From Bacillus sp. Marseille-P3661 (GTDB lineage Bacteria; Bacillota; Bacilli; Bacillales; Bacillaceae_J): a stretch of 64,000 nucleotides of DNA. Location of the stretch: the NCBI RefSeq assembly GCF_900240995.1, contig NZ_LT965957.1, positions 227,176 through 291,175 on the forward strand, written 5' to 3'. The notes beneath the pieces were generated by a model that had not been told where the DNA came from, made no database searches, and saw nothing but the letters and a program-made list of their open reading frames with translations. Made by a program: the position numbers and the translations under genes. Positions 31,940 through 41,320 of the stretch are shown in pieces. Position 1 is the first letter of the stretch, and the number at the start of each line of letters is the position of its first letter.

Positions 31940-32878
31940 TTATTTTCCCCATTTTATACAAACTGCCCCCCATGTAAGTCCACCGCCAAATCCAACCATA
32001 ACAATAACATCATCATCTTTGATGTTTCCATTTTCAATTTCACTGAAGAGGGCCAATGGTATAGAAGCTGCTGATGTATTAGCATGTTGCTTGACCGTAA
32101 CAGATACTTTTTCTTTATCTAGGCCCAGCCTTTCCCTAGCTGCATCAATGATCCGAACGTTCGCTTGATGTGGAACAAGATAATTAACCTCTTCCTTCGT
32201 AAGTCCTGCTTTTGCAACAACATTTAAACTAGTCTCAGGCATTTGACGAACGGCAAATTTAAATACTTCTCTACCATTCATAAAAACTTTATTATTATCT
32301 ATTAACAAATGTTTTCCACCTGAACCGTCTGCACCTAATTCAAAAGATAATATTCCTCTATCTCCCGAAACCTCACTTAGTACAACAGCACCTGCACCAT
32401 CACCAAAAAGTACGGAAGTTGAACGATCCTCCCAATCCAATACTTTTGTAAACTTTTCACTACCAATGATCAACACATTCTTATATGTATTTGTCTCAAT
32501 AAATTGTTTACCGGTTACTAAGGCATAAACAAACCCTGAGCAAGCTGCACTTAAATCCATTGCAGGTATATTGTTAATACCTAGGGCTGCTTGCACCATA
32601 CATGCAACAGACGGAAAAGGATAATCCGGAGTTGCTGTTGCAACTAATATTAAGTCAATTTCTGAAGGATCTAGAGCAGCATCGATAAGTGCATGTTTTG
32701 CCGCAATAATGGCCATATGTGAAGTATCAATATCATCACTAGCAATCCTGCGTTCTTCTATACCTGTACGAGTGCGAATCCATTCATCGTTTGTATCAAT
32801 AATACTTTCTAAATCATGATTTGTAACAACCCGATCAGGAAGATACGTACCTATCCCGATGATACCAACACGTTTCAT
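31940..32878 (-). CDS. fabH: Beta-ketoacyl-ACP synthase III FabH
   Basis: FabH starts fatty acid synthesis by condensing an acyl-CoA primer with malonyl-ACP; in Bacillus it prefers branched primers. The 312-aa protein shows the Cys nucleophile in [13 protein letters not shown] (near 113), His in VPHQANVRI (near 243) and Asn in [10 protein letters not shown] (near 273). A hairpin (ATCCCC...GGGGAT, 32905-32923) and a FapR-type operator lie upstream. The gene heads the fabHF operon. Confidence 0.96.
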   Translation of the reverse strand: MKRVGIIGIGTYLPDRVVTNHDLESIIDTNDEWIRTRTGIEERRIASDDIDTSHMAIIAAKHALIDAALDPSEIDLILVATATPDYPFPSVACMVQAALGINNIPAMDLSAACSGFVYALVTGKQFIETNTYKNVLIIGSEKFTKVLDWEDRSTSVLFGDGAGAVVLSEVSGDRGILSFELGADGSGGKHLLIDNNKVFMNGREVFKFAVRQMPETSLNVVAKAGLTKEEVNYLVPHQANVRIIDAARERLGLDKEKVSVTVKQHANTSAASIPLALFSEIENGNIKDDDVIVMVGFGGGLTWGAVCIKWGK

Positions 32879-32998
32879 TCAACCACCCTATCGTTATTAA
32901 ACTTATCCCCGTTCTGTGGGGATGGAGAGTACCACGAAGAGCCATTAGACCCCCAGTGTATTACTATAGCTAAAACCACCACTGAATGCAGCACCATT

Positions 32999-33015
32999 TT
33001 ATGACTAGGTCATAA
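32999..33015 (-). promoter_or_regulatory. FapR-type operator in front of fabHF
   Basis: The minus strand reads TTATGACCTAGTCATAA, a near-perfect 17-bp dyad like the FapR consensus TTAGTACCTAGTCTTAA. It lies about 120 bp upstream of fabH, next to a TTGAAA and an AT-rich -10 region. It predicts malonyl-CoA-responsive repression by FapR, whose gene is not in the window. Confidence 0.7.
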
Positions 33016-33123
33016 TATCTCCTATTAATATATATTATAAACGTTTTCAAAGAAAGGTTGAAGAGCAAATTTTAAAAAGTGGCAATAGAAGGCTTGATAG
33101 CCGAATCCTATGCATTCATTTAT

Positions 33124-33642
33124 TTAACTGATCTCAACGCCTTCCTCCCGGTCTCTCACACCATGTGCTAATCTGCTTGCGGCAGCTGCTGCAATAGCAC
33201 ATATAAGATCATCTAAAAATGTATGTACTTGATCTCCATCATGTTCATCCAGTTCTTTTATGATTCCTATTTTTTGTTTATCTAGATATCCAAAGTTTGT
33301 TAGTCCGATAGATCCATAGACATTAACAATAGACAAGGGAATAATTTCATCTATTCCAAATAGTGGCTCATCTGTTTCAACTAAATATTGCAGCGGCTCT
33401 GGTAATAAATTTTGTTCTGCTAAAGTGTCTAATGCTATCCCCGTAAGAACCGCATGAATTGTTTCACGTTTATCCAGTACTCTTTCAACATTATAACTGC
33501 ATTCTTCAATCGTTAAATCAGGTATGTATCTTTTTTGAATTTCTAGCACTATCTTAGAAATATCCGTAATATCTACACCACGACTATTTAACATTTCAAT
33601 TGCTTTACTTCGCATTTTTTTTGTTGTCATTGATTTAGCCAT
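33124..33642 (-). CDS. Phosphatidylglycerophosphatase A-like protein (YutG family)
   Basis: The 172-aa protein belongs to the PgpA-like family found in Bacillus as YutG. The conserved regions are DEIIPLSIVNVYGSIGLTNF and the FLDDLICAIAAAAA...HG end with acidic residues that may bind metal. ATG at 33642 is set by GAGGAGAAG; upstream codons lack a ribosome binding site. The enzyme may dephosphorylate phosphatidylglycerophosphate, but the Bacillus members are not fully characterised. It lies upstream of fabHF as a separate gene. Confidence 0.85.
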   Translation of the reverse strand: MAKSMTTKKMRSKAIEMLNSRGVDITDISKIVLEIQKRYIPDLTIEECSYNVERVLDKRETIHAVLTGIALDTLAEQNLLPEPLQYLVETDEPLFGIDEIIPLSIVNVYGSIGLTNFGYLDKQKIGIIKELDEHDGDQVHTFLDDLICAIAAAAASRLAHGVRDREEGVEIS

Positions 33643-33748
33643 AATTCTTCTCCTCATTTCTCTTAAAGAACCTTTATCACGATTTACCACCGATTGAATA
33701 CTATAAACAATACCTATTACTTTATTAAACATAAAGGGGATTAACTTT

Positions 33749-33892
33749 ATGAGATTTAAACAGCAGCAACTGGACCAAAAAGCACTAGATGCTTTAGATG
33801 ATTTAGAATCAATTGCCCACTCTAAGTGCGCTATTTGGGGTGAGTATTTCTTATTTTCATTATTATTTTTAGCTTATTTGTTAGCTAATTAA
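33749..33892 (+). CDS. Small membrane protein, 47 aa
   Basis: ATG at 33749, 8 nt after AAAGGGGA, opens a frame encoding a charged N-terminal half (MRFKQQQLDQKALDALDD) and a C-terminal membrane helix (EYFLFSLLFLAYLLAN). The stop is 20 nt before a strong terminator. It is divergent from the PgpA-like gene. The function is unknown; the amphipathic-then-hydrophobic layout is typical of small membrane regulators. Confidence 0.6.
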   Translation: MRFKQQQLDQKALDALDDLESIAHSKCAIWGEYFLFSLLFLAYLLAN

Positions 33893-33911
33893 TTTCATCT
33901 TATTTATTAGC

Positions 33912-33944
33912 GAAAAGAGTCCTCCTATACGGAGGGCTCTTTTC
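33912..33944. terminator. Bidirectional terminator between the small ORF and telA
   Basis: GAAAAGAGTCCTCC and GGAGGGCTCTTTTC form a long stem with a 5-nt loop and A/T tracts on both sides. It ends the plus-strand small gene and the telA transcript. Confidence 0.85.
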
Positions 33945-33947
33945 ATG

Positions 33948-35036
33948 TTATTGACGGGCAAAGTTTTTCATATTATCTTGTAGCTGAAGAATCCGTTTTG
34001 TTCCCTCTTCTCGTAGGCGTTTATTCTCTTCCTCAATGGCTCTAGTTTCTTGCATACCTTTCATTATTGTATTCCAGGACTCTTCAATGGTCTCAATTTT
34101 AATGCTTGGTCTGCCTGAAAGCTTTGCAATTTCAACACTTTGATTGGCAATGTTTTGAGCGTTTCTCGTTAGCATTTCATTTGTACGACGGTCAAGTTCG
34201 CTCATTGAATCAGCTACTAATTTTTGACGTTTTGCGGTTACAGCCTGAATAATGCCATTTTTAAAGATCGGTATTGTAATTACAAAAGCTGAGTTAATTT
34301 TACCGATTAATTTCGTATTACCACGCTGTAGCAAGCGAATTTGAGGTGCAGTTTGGAGCGCAACCATCCTTGCCATCTCCAAATCATAAATACGTTCTTC
34401 TAATGTCTGAATGCCATTCTTTAACGTATCCAACTGTAATTGTGCCATTTGATCACCACCAGCAGCTTTTTGCTCAAGCAAAGTTAATTGCTGAGTAGCT
34501 TCCTCTAGCTTAATTTGACCAGCAACAATGTATTTCTCTAACGACGTAAAGTAATCAAAATTATTTTGGTACATCTCATCTAGTGTCATTGTTGACTTAG
34601 TCATTTCATCTTTATATTTCGAAATTTCGACATGAATCTTTTCAATTTCTCCACCTAATGTTTGATATTTCCCAAAAATCTTTTCAATCATATCGTTACT
34701 ACGCTTAAATATTTTAGAGAGCAACCCTTTTTTTGGTTCTTCGAAATCTTTTTTATCAAACTTATCCATAATTTTTCCTAATTGCTTTAACATTTCACCC
34801 GAATCTGTGACACTTGTTGTTCTAATCATAGACAGAATGCGATCTGAGAATTGCGAGATTTGAATAGCTGGCTCTTTACCAAATTCTAATATAGCCATTT
34901 GATCTCTAACATCTATCTGCTGGGATATCTTTTGCACCTCTTGCTCTTGCCGTAGCTGTAGCCTAATATCATTGGCTTTTGCTTCTGTGATTATTTCAGT
35001 ATTATTTAAACTATCTGTCGTTATTTCGTTTGACAT
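33948..35036 (-). CDS. telA: TelA/KlaA toxic-anion resistance family protein
   Basis: The 362-aa protein is mostly helical and coiled-coil, without membrane segments. It matches the TelA/YceH family, with SEIDRRTNEML-like and ETIEESWNTIMKGMQET regions in the C-terminal third. The family accompanies TerC/TerD genes and is linked to tellurite, envelope and antibiotic stress, but its molecular action is unsettled. It is the last gene of the run that starts with the CitE-like gene and ends at a strong terminator. The ribosome binding site is GAGGAG. Confidence 0.9.
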   Translation of the reverse strand: MSNEITTDSLNNTEIITEAKANDIRLQLRQEQEVQKISQQIDVRDQMAILEFGKEPAIQISQFSDRILSMIRTTSVTDSGEMLKQLGKIMDKFDKKDFEEPKKGLLSKIFKRSNDMIEKIFGKYQTLGGEIEKIHVEISKYKDEMTKSTMTLDEMYQNNFDYFTSLEKYIVAGQIKLEEATQQLTLLEQKAAGGDQMAQLQLDTLKNGIQTLEERIYDLEMARMVALQTAPQIRLLQRGNTKLIGKINSAFVITIPIFKNGIIQAVTAKRQKLVADSMSELDRRTNEMLTRNAQNIANQSVEIAKLSGRPSIKIETIEESWNTIMKGMQETRAIEEENKRLREEGTKRILQLQDNMKNFARQ

Positions 35037-35076
35037 ATATATCCACTCCTCGTATTTTGTTTACAAACCGAGTACA

Positions 35077-36693
35077 TTAAAATTTTATCGACTTTAATAA
35101 CTTTTGGATAAAATTCGGTTCCTTAAATTCTTGCTCAAATGACATCTCCTCAAGCCAATGTGTATCAAATGCATTGGAATCAATATAATTTTCAACACAG
35201 TTATGCCCTGGTGGATTATATAATACAATATCAATGCCATATTCATTTAAAAGTAACAATAAAGCCGCATCAGATCGTGAAAGTGTTCCATTTAGCTCCG
35301 TATTATACAAAACGAGTTTCGGGACTTCCTGTGAAAAGTCAAAAACCTGCATTAAATTTAAAAATTGGGCTGGAATGTTTATTGCATGTGCAAATAAGTA
35401 AAGCTTAATTTGATCAACAGTTTCTGAATTTTTTTGTAATAGCCTAGGGTTTGCACACATATTCGAAATAGTATGGGCCAGCGCATTTTGCGTTCCACTT
35501 GGCAAATGCTTATATTGCCACCAATTTGACCGTTGCATTTTCTCAGGATCTAGCCTTCCGTTACTATTTAATGAATGCTGATAATGAAATTGTTGGTTAA
35601 CATTAATTTCTTCCGTAAAGGGAAACTTTCGTATGAGCACAGTATTTTTGTAGTCAGATAGGGTTTGGAGCCGATCCCAATATTCTTTTTTATTTTTAGA
35701 TACTCCCATGACTTTGGCAAAAATTGTTGGTATTTCAACCACTTCTTTTGTTGCATTAAATCCCGGCCGAATGAAAGCCCGCTCTTTCGCTATTAAGAAC
35801 AACTCATCATAGGTTGTTTTTAATGTGACTGAACTTGGAATATGATTACGGAATTGCCATGGCTTATACAACTGAGACCCTTCATGATGTAATACATTAT
35901 CCATTTCTTTTGTTGCCCGATATGCGACTGTCGATTGCCGTTCAGGTTTTTCAATCGGAAAAGGCTGTAATTTCGCTGTTGCAGGATACGTAACAATTTG
36001 CGATATATCATTACCAGGATCAATTTCTTGGAATTGATCCTTCCCTTCTGGATGAAAGATCAGAACATCACAGCCAATAAGCATTAAGTAGTAAAGGAAA
36101 TATAGTTGACTTTTTGTAGCATCCCCATACCATATAACGTGGGGCATTTTTACTTTAACATCAAACCCCTCAAGCCACACATGTAGATGATTCCATGTCC
36201 ATTTTATTAAATCAACCAGTACTCTCCTAAAATCTGGATCGTTAAAACCTTCCGTATGTTTATTCTTGAATGACTCAAGTACAGTCATCAACGATTGTCT
36301 TAGGTGACGGCGCATCGCATAGTTGGAGTGAGAAGGAATTAATCGTTCTCCATCTAAAAATGCTACGAAACGGTTAACAGACAATCCATTTTCCTTTTGA
36401 TTAATCATGTGAATTCTTTGAATTGCTTGGAATCGTTCTGGTTGTATAGATTTGTCTAAACATTCGCTTAGTATATGGACTTCTTCACGATTGGACAATT
36501 CATGAAGATCAATAAAATAATCAGTTTCATCATAGGTGGTACCTAGTATTCTTGCGGACAACTGGCTAAAATGTAATTCACTTTTATTTATTTCATAAGG
36601 TTTTCTATCAGGAAGAGGTAAAAATAAAGAATCTTTCCATTTATCACCGTCTATAATTGATTGACTTATTTTGATACTGTGATATTCGTGCAT
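35077..36693 (-). CDS. yceG: YceG family protein of the ter/yce stress cluster
   Basis: The 538-aa soluble protein has segments such as PHVIWYGDATKSQLYFLYYL and DIVLYNPPGHNCVENYI that mark the YceG family found with TelA and TerD genes in Bacillus. No catalytic motif is obvious. The NPPGHNxxE segment near 505 is conserved-looking. It is 40 nt from telA and 35 nt from the HAD gene, so it is co-transcribed. The start ATG at 36693 follows GGGGAGG. The function is unknown; the family is treated as part of the Ter stress system. Confidence 0.82.
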   Translation of the reverse strand: MHEYHSIKISQSIIDGDKWKDSLFLPLPDRKPYEINKSELHFSQLSARILGTTYDETDYFIDLHELSNREEVHILSECLDKSIQPERFQAIQRIHMINQKENGLSVNRFVAFLDGERLIPSHSNYAMRRHLRQSLMTVLESFKNKHTEGFNDPDFRRVLVDLIKWTWNHLHVWLEGFDVKVKMPHVIWYGDATKSQLYFLYYLMLIGCDVLIFHPEGKDQFQEIDPGNDISQIVTYPATAKLQPFPIEKPERQSTVAYRATKEMDNVLHHEGSQLYKPWQFRNHIPSSVTLKTTYDELFLIAKERAFIRPGFNATKEVVEIPTIFAKVMGVSKNKKEYWDRLQTLSDYKNTVLIRKFPFTEEINVNQQFHYQHSLNSNGRLDPEKMQRSNWWQYKHLPSGTQNALAHTISNMCANPRLLQKNSETVDQIKLYLFAHAINIPAQFLNLMQVFDFSQEVPKLVLYNTELNGTLSRSDAALLLLLNEYGIDIVLYNPPGHNCVENYIDSNAFDTHWLEEMSFEQEFKEPNFIQKLLKSIKF

Positions 36694-36728
36694 GGTATCC
36701 TCCCCTCTTTACTCCTCTAAATTAACTT

Positions 36729-37523
36729 TTAAAATTTCATAAAGGCTCTATTTAGTACTAATTCTATAATATCATTTGATGCACCCATACCAAATGATTT
36801 CGTTCTCTGAACAGATGAATCATACTGTAACACTTCTCCATGTGCAGGAGAAACTCCGTAAGTACTATTTCTTATTAAGTCATAATCTAATAATGAATCA
36901 CCCGCTCCATAAACTTCCTCTATCTTTAGTTGTTGACAAAGATATTCAACGGCATTCCATTTATTGATAGGATGAGGAATAAAATAAAGTTTTCTTCCTT
37001 GCAATGATGTTTGCCAACCATGATCATGAGCCCACTTCTTGATTGAAACCAGCTCATTGTTAGGAAGTTTATTTCGTTTAATGATAAGATAGATAAACAG
37101 CTGCTCTGCATCCCTAATTTGTTCAAGCCAATCAGCACTTGAAAGGCTTTCAATTTTTTTTATCATATCTATGATTGGCATGCATTTGTGTAATTCTTCA
37201 TGGATGAAATCAGTCCATTCCTTAATTATCATTCCTTGTTTCAAAATCGTAGCACCATTACTCGTTATAGCATATTGAGGGATGATTTCATTATGGAATA
37301 ATGAAATTCTCCTATATTGTTCAGCAGTCCGGGTTGTGACCGGAATGAATAACAATTCGTCAGTTAGTTTCATTAAAGCTATTTTTGTTGCGGTTGAGAT
37401 ATATGAAACTTCTTTCCCGTTATATGTTTCTATTAATTCATAGCCTTCGTTTGTGCCATACGTATCAATCATATGACTAGAATAAATTAACGTGCGGTCA
37501 AGGTCACTTGCAAATGCTCTCAT
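36729..37523 (-). CDS. HAD superfamily phosphatase of the ter biosynthetic module
   Basis: The 264-aa protein starts with the HAD motif FASDLDRTLIYS (catalytic Asp pair DxD), then VTTRTAEQYRR (motif II), and ends with the motif IV segment VYGAGDSLLDYDL. The cap resembles Cof or sucrose-phosphate-phosphatase types. In ter clusters such a phosphatase accompanies phosphoribosyltransferase and StiP-like genes. It was proposed on genomic grounds to help make a nucleoside-like metabolite. The start overlaps the StiP-like stop by 4 nt (ATGA). Confidence 0.85.
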   Translation of the reverse strand: MRAFASDLDRTLIYSSHMIDTYGTNEGYELIETYNGKEVSYISTATKIALMKLTDELLFIPVTTRTAEQYRRISLFHNEIIPQYAITSNGATILKQGMIIKEWTDFIHEELHKCMPIIDMIKKIESLSSADWLEQIRDAEQLFIYLIIKRNKLPNNELVSIKKWAHDHGWQTSLQGRKLYFIPHPINKWNAVEYLCQQLKIEEVYGAGDSLLDYDLIRNSTYGVSPAHGEVLQYDSSVQRTKSFGMGASNDIIELVLNRAFMKF

Positions 37524-38629
37524 CGGTCACTCTCCATTGGTTTAATTAAACCACAACAGCCATACGACATGTTTGCATATTTAACAATCTGTACTCCCCG
37601 CTCTTCAGCAAGCATTAAAATATGTTCTAAGTTGCTTGCTGCGTTTGGGTGAACTAGTATCTTCCACGGAACTCTGCGGAGCAATACGCGCGTTGTTTCT
37701 CCAACACCAGGTTTAATAAGATTAATATTATTTAATCCGAATTCGTGTTGAATTTTCTTAATTGATTGAAGACCATACCAATTTGGCAGTGTATATGCAG
37801 CTTTTTGTTCAGCTAGTTTGAGAGGTATCAATTGCAGCATTTTTGAGAACTGTTCTGTTATCATGTCAACATAAAAGTTAGATACGTCCTCATTTGCTAA
37901 CTCTTGGTAATACTTTGCTCCGTGAAAATCATCCACACCAATCCATTTAGAATTAAGAACAGTCCGACTTACTAGTCCAGAAACAGTTGAGTTTAAACAA
38001 GCACTTGGAATCAAAAAATCTTCTCTAGTCCCAAATACTGTAGAGCAATAACCAGGGTCGGCTAACACCGCTAGCTCTGATGACAAATTGGTTCGATACT
38101 TTTCATTAAAAGCTCCAATCGCTAATTGAAGCTCCTTTGAAATTGCACCTTTCCCTGTCCAGCCATCAATGAATGTAATAGATGCCTTTGGGTGTGAACG
38201 CAGCATAAATTTCACAGCATTCTCATCTATACCTCGACCGCGGATAATTGAAATACTATAATGTGGCAAAGATCTATTATATTTTAATTCTATATATCTT
38301 TTAATAAGGATACCAATTGGTGTACCGCCGCGCGCAAGACTACACAATATTGTTTGAAAGCCCCTGCTTTCAACTATTTGTTCGGCTACTATTCCAACAG
38401 CTAAAGCCACCTTAGCTTTATTTTCTTCTAAAGAATCAAAAAATAACTTCATATATGCATTTGTTGGTTTGTATTCAATTGGAAGCATTTCAGAATAATG
38501 AACTCCATTTTGAATGGCCTTTTCTCTTTCAAATGTATCTATTTCGATGGGTAGGTTAGATAAGTTTTTTAATAAAAAAATTACATCTTGTTCTGCATAG
38601 CTCCCCATCTTAATCAATGTATTACTCAC
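37520..38629 (-). CDS. StiP-like protein (PRTase-associated) of the ter module
   Basis: The 369-aa protein has the segments ILCSLARGGTPIGILIKRY and ITFIDGWTGKGAISKEL, which mark the StiP family named in ter gene clusters. The ARGGTPIG and DGWTGKG blocks resemble phosphoribosyltransferase-like fold elements. The C-terminal part (PGVGETTRVLLRRVPW...) looks like the attached PELOTA-like domain. The start is taken as GTG at 38629, which is 8 nt after AAGGAAG; an ATG 8 codons upstream is possible. The gene start overlaps the end of the phosphoribosyltransferase gene. Its biochemical role is predicted, not proven. Confidence 0.8.
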   Translation of the reverse strand: MSNTLIKMGSYAEQDVIFLLKNLSNLPIEIDTFEREKAIQNGVHYSEMLPIEYKPTNAYMKLFFDSLEENKAKVALAVGIVAEQIVESRGFQTILCSLARGGTPIGILIKRYIELKYNRSLPHYSISIIRGRGIDENAVKFMLRSHPKASITFIDGWTGKGAISKELQLAIGAFNEKYRTNLSSELAVLADPGYCSTVFGTREDFLIPSACLNSTVSGLVSRTVLNSKWIGVDDFHGAKYYQELANEDVSNFYVDMITEQFSKMLQLIPLKLAEQKAAYTLPNWYGLQSIKKIQHEFGLNNINLIKPGVGETTRVLLRRVPWKILVHPNAASNLEHILMLAEERGVQIVKYANMSYGCCGLIKPMESDR

Positions 38630-40028
38630 TGTAAACACTTCCTTTACACTCATTCGATAACGTTACGATAGTAATAGAATGAATGCCACGATCTGCAAAC
38701 CAATCAAATAATGGTTCGAGAGACTGATTAGAGACCTTCCCTTCATAAAATACGAACACCTCGTCATAGAAATTCACTGGAATATTATAAACATAATGTA
38801 AAACTTTTTGATTCTCTGGGTTATTAAATTTAAAACCATTCTTTACCGCATAATGCTCTTGATCAACCGGATGTATTGGACTTCTAGTTGTAGAATGATA
38901 GAAAATATTATCCCCCATTTGGGCCGAGATTTTCAATGGCAAATACATGAGTTCTCCTGTTCCCAAACATAGCGTTCTCTTCCCTGTACGTCGTTTTTTT
39001 AAAAGCTTTCCAGCTTCATTGCAAGCTGTTTCAATTTGTGCTATATCCAAATCCGAAATCCCGAATCTTCCGGTTTCTTTAATATATGGAAATAAATTCA
39101 GTAAATCTTGATTATTATCAGGTTGATAATCTAACGGTGTAAAAAAGCTAGAAATATTTATAGATCTCGTCGTTAAATCTTGAGCTTTCCTCTTATTTTC
39201 ATAATTAGACAGTGCTTTATGAAGCGGCCTGCCACGAAAGTTTATCTGACCTGTTAATAAAGCTACGGTTGTAATAGTGACATCTAATTCCTTTTCCAGC
39301 TGTTTAAACTTCATTTGATCTTCCAGTGAACGCCAATCTAATATTGACAAAACCGCATATTCTTTCCGTGGATAGTTTCGATGGATTTCTCTTATGATAT
39401 TAATAGTTGTTTTTCCTGTTGTCATTTCATCATCTACAAGTATGACAGGGGCATCCCTATTCTTTAATAGTTCAGCTGGAATATAACACAACTGGTCAAC
39501 AGCATGTGAGTGTTCTTCCTTAAAATTAAGGGTTGGAGCAACATCGATAATTTCTTCTCTAGTCGTTGGAATAAAATAACCATTTTCTATCACATCAAAT
39601 ACGGCATGCCCCAGAGCTGTAGCGGTCTCCGCAAATCCTATAATGATTGGGTCTTGGCCTACATCCAATCTATGTTTTTTTAATAATTGATACGCAGCTG
39701 CAAGTTGCTTCGTGTCTTCAGCTAAAAATCCTTCAACAATTTTGCTCTTAGCTGGAATACTTTTTCCTGTTTTTTTTTCATAATACTCTATGGCTAATAA
39801 CCCTGATGTAAGTAAAGGCTTATATGGGTGAACAGGGATATGCTTGCCTAACACTTTACTTACAAAAAGGAATCCCCTTTTTTTATTGATTCTAGCTGCC
39901 ATATTAAACAACTGTTCAAAAGGAATATTTAGTTTATTTTCAACTACTGATACAGACATTTCCATGTTCTCAAGGATTGGTAGTATAAGTGGATTCTGTG
40001 AGCAGGTCGATAAAGCTATGGTTTTCAT
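38622..40028 (-). CDS. Phosphoribosyltransferase with TRSP domain, ter module
   Basis: The 468-aa protein contains a type I phosphoribosyltransferase signature PVILVDDEMTTGKTTINII (PRPP-binding loop) near residue 200. A C-terminal TRSP-like domain follows, with TRSPIHPVDQEHYAVKNGF and CLGTGELMYLPL. It is the second enzyme of the ter module and probably ribosylates a base-like substrate. ATG at 40028 follows GGGGTG and overlaps the CitE-like gene by 59 nt. A longer frame upstream has no ribosome binding site. Confidence 0.85.
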   Translation of the reverse strand: MKTIALSTCSQNPLILPILENMEMSVSVVENKLNIPFEQLFNMAARINKKRGFLFVSKVLGKHIPVHPYKPLLTSGLLAIEYYEKKTGKSIPAKSKIVEGFLAEDTKQLAAAYQLLKKHRLDVGQDPIIIGFAETATALGHAVFDVIENGYFIPTTREEIIDVAPTLNFKEEHSHAVDQLCYIPAELLKNRDAPVILVDDEMTTGKTTINIIREIHRNYPRKEYAVLSILDWRSLEDQMKFKQLEKELDVTITTVALLTGQINFRGRPLHKALSNYENKRKAQDLTTRSINISSFFTPLDYQPDNNQDLLNLFPYIKETGRFGISDLDIAQIETACNEAGKLLKKRRTGKRTLCLGTGELMYLPLKISAQMGDNIFYHSTTRSPIHPVDQEHYAVKNGFKFNNPENQKVLHYVYNIPVNFYDEVFVFYEGKVSNQSLEPLFDWFADRGIHSITIVTLSNECKGSVYSE

Positions 40029-41160
40029 GATACACCCCATATATCTTAGATTTAAGAATGATTTTATTGGCCCATTTATAATGGGGTTTAATTTCATTCA
40101 TTTTATTTGAAAATGTACTTTTTAATACACCAACATTGCCGTCAGCATTTTGAATAATACTAACTGCATCTAAATATTCTTCCTTCGAGATCACATTCAA
40201 GCTTTGAATAATTTTTAAATGCGACGGATGTATAACGGTTTTACCATTCAATCCATTTGCTAAATCAAGAAGCGTTTCTTTAATTAAACCATCCGCGTAC
40301 TCATTTAACAGCTGCGTACGAAACCTTAAGCCTTCCTCTCCATAGAGTTCTCTAAATGGAGATTGTCGTAATTGTGGTTTCAATATTCTTGTTGAACTAT
40401 CGAAGTATTCCCAAACTGGACCTGATATCACAAACTTCCTACCAAATAAATTGATAATATCTGTGATCAAGTCTCTAATAATTGCAATATCGTAAATGGT
40501 CGTGTTGCAATTTCTACGAATTCCGTATAATCCGCAAAGATCAGTAGCACCGATGCGAATATTTAAAATCCTATTTTCATATTTTTCAAGAATTCTACTC
40601 ATTGTAAGTAAGTTATCCATTCTTACTTCTTTATAAAGTAAATCTGGTGTTTCCAATATCGGCATCCCATATAAATGAATATTATGTAATTTTGAGATAT
40701 CTTCCAAACATTCTAGGTATTCAATTGCATTTGCAACAGTGAATTTTGGAAACACGAAACCTGTAATTATATCAATTGAGTCGCCTAATCGGTCGGCAAT
40801 CAAGCGCATTTGGTCCGCAGAACGAATTCTAATAAAGATAAGCGGTAAATCTGCTAAATCTAGTACTTTATGATCAAGAGCTGTGTAGATATTTTGAATA
40901 TGTTTTACCACACGCTCCTCTGCAACGTCGGTCTCTGCATCCCCAATGGAATCTTCCAAACAGATGACCATTGAACAAATTTCTTTATACTTTTTTGTTA
41001 TGATAAATTCCGAAATATCTCCACGCGTAGCCGGCATATACAAGGTTGCACCAAGAGCATAGTCTAAAAGATGTTTAGCAGATAATTTTGTTATAGCCAC
41101 AGGTTTTTTATAAAAGATTCCTTCCTTTTGTAATTCAGATAAAAAACTAAAATACTCCAA
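39970..41160 (-). CDS. HpcH/HpaI aldolase (CitE-like) of the ter module
   Basis: The TIM-barrel protein of about 396 aa belongs to the citrate-lyase-beta/HpcH-HpaI family. The motifs are YMPATRGDISEF near the N-terminus, CLEDSIGDAE (metal-binding Glu and Asp) and KTVIHPSHLKI near the C-terminus. In ter clusters this CitE-like enzyme is a regular member and could make or break a C-C bond in the side chain of the predicted metabolite. The start is TTG at 41160 behind AGAGGTGAG; ATG at 41196 is an alternative with poor spacing. It is the first gene of the second ter transcript, after the terminator at 41255-41289. Confidence 0.82.
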   Translation of the reverse strand: MEYFSFLSELQKEGIFYKKPVAITKLSAKHLLDYALGATLYMPATRGDISEFIITKKYKEICSMVICLEDSIGDAETDVAEERVVKHIQNIYTALDHKVLDLADLPLIFIRIRSADQMRLIADRLGDSIDIITGFVFPKFTVANAIEYLECLEDISKLHNIHLYGMPILETPDLLYKEVRMDNLLTMSRILEKYENRILNIRIGATDLCGLYGIRRNCNTTIYDIAIIRDLITDIINLFGRKFVISGPVWEYFDSSTRILKPQLRQSPFRELYGEEGLRFRTQLLNEYADGLIKETLLDLANGLNGKTVIHPSHLKIIQSLNVISKEEYLDAVSIIQNADGNVGVLKSTFSNKMNEIKPHYKWANKIILKSKIYGVYHENHSFIDLLTESTYTTNP

Positions 41161-41254
41161 AATCTCACCTCTTATTTTATATACAGACAACAACATTCCT
41201 TATGTTCTTCGTTATTACTACAGGTAATTTCTGATTATTGAAAAAAGCAGATTG

Positions 41255-41289
41255 TACAAAAAAGAAGGAGTTCTCAAATATCTCCTTCT
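41255..41289 (-). terminator. Terminator after terC
   Basis: AGAAGGAG and CTCCTTCT form an 8-bp stem followed by TTTTTTG on the minus strand. It separates the TerD-TerC unit from the CitE-to-TelA unit. Confidence 0.8.
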
Positions 41290-41320
41290 CGTCTATATCT
41301 ATCAAATCTTACTAGTATCG

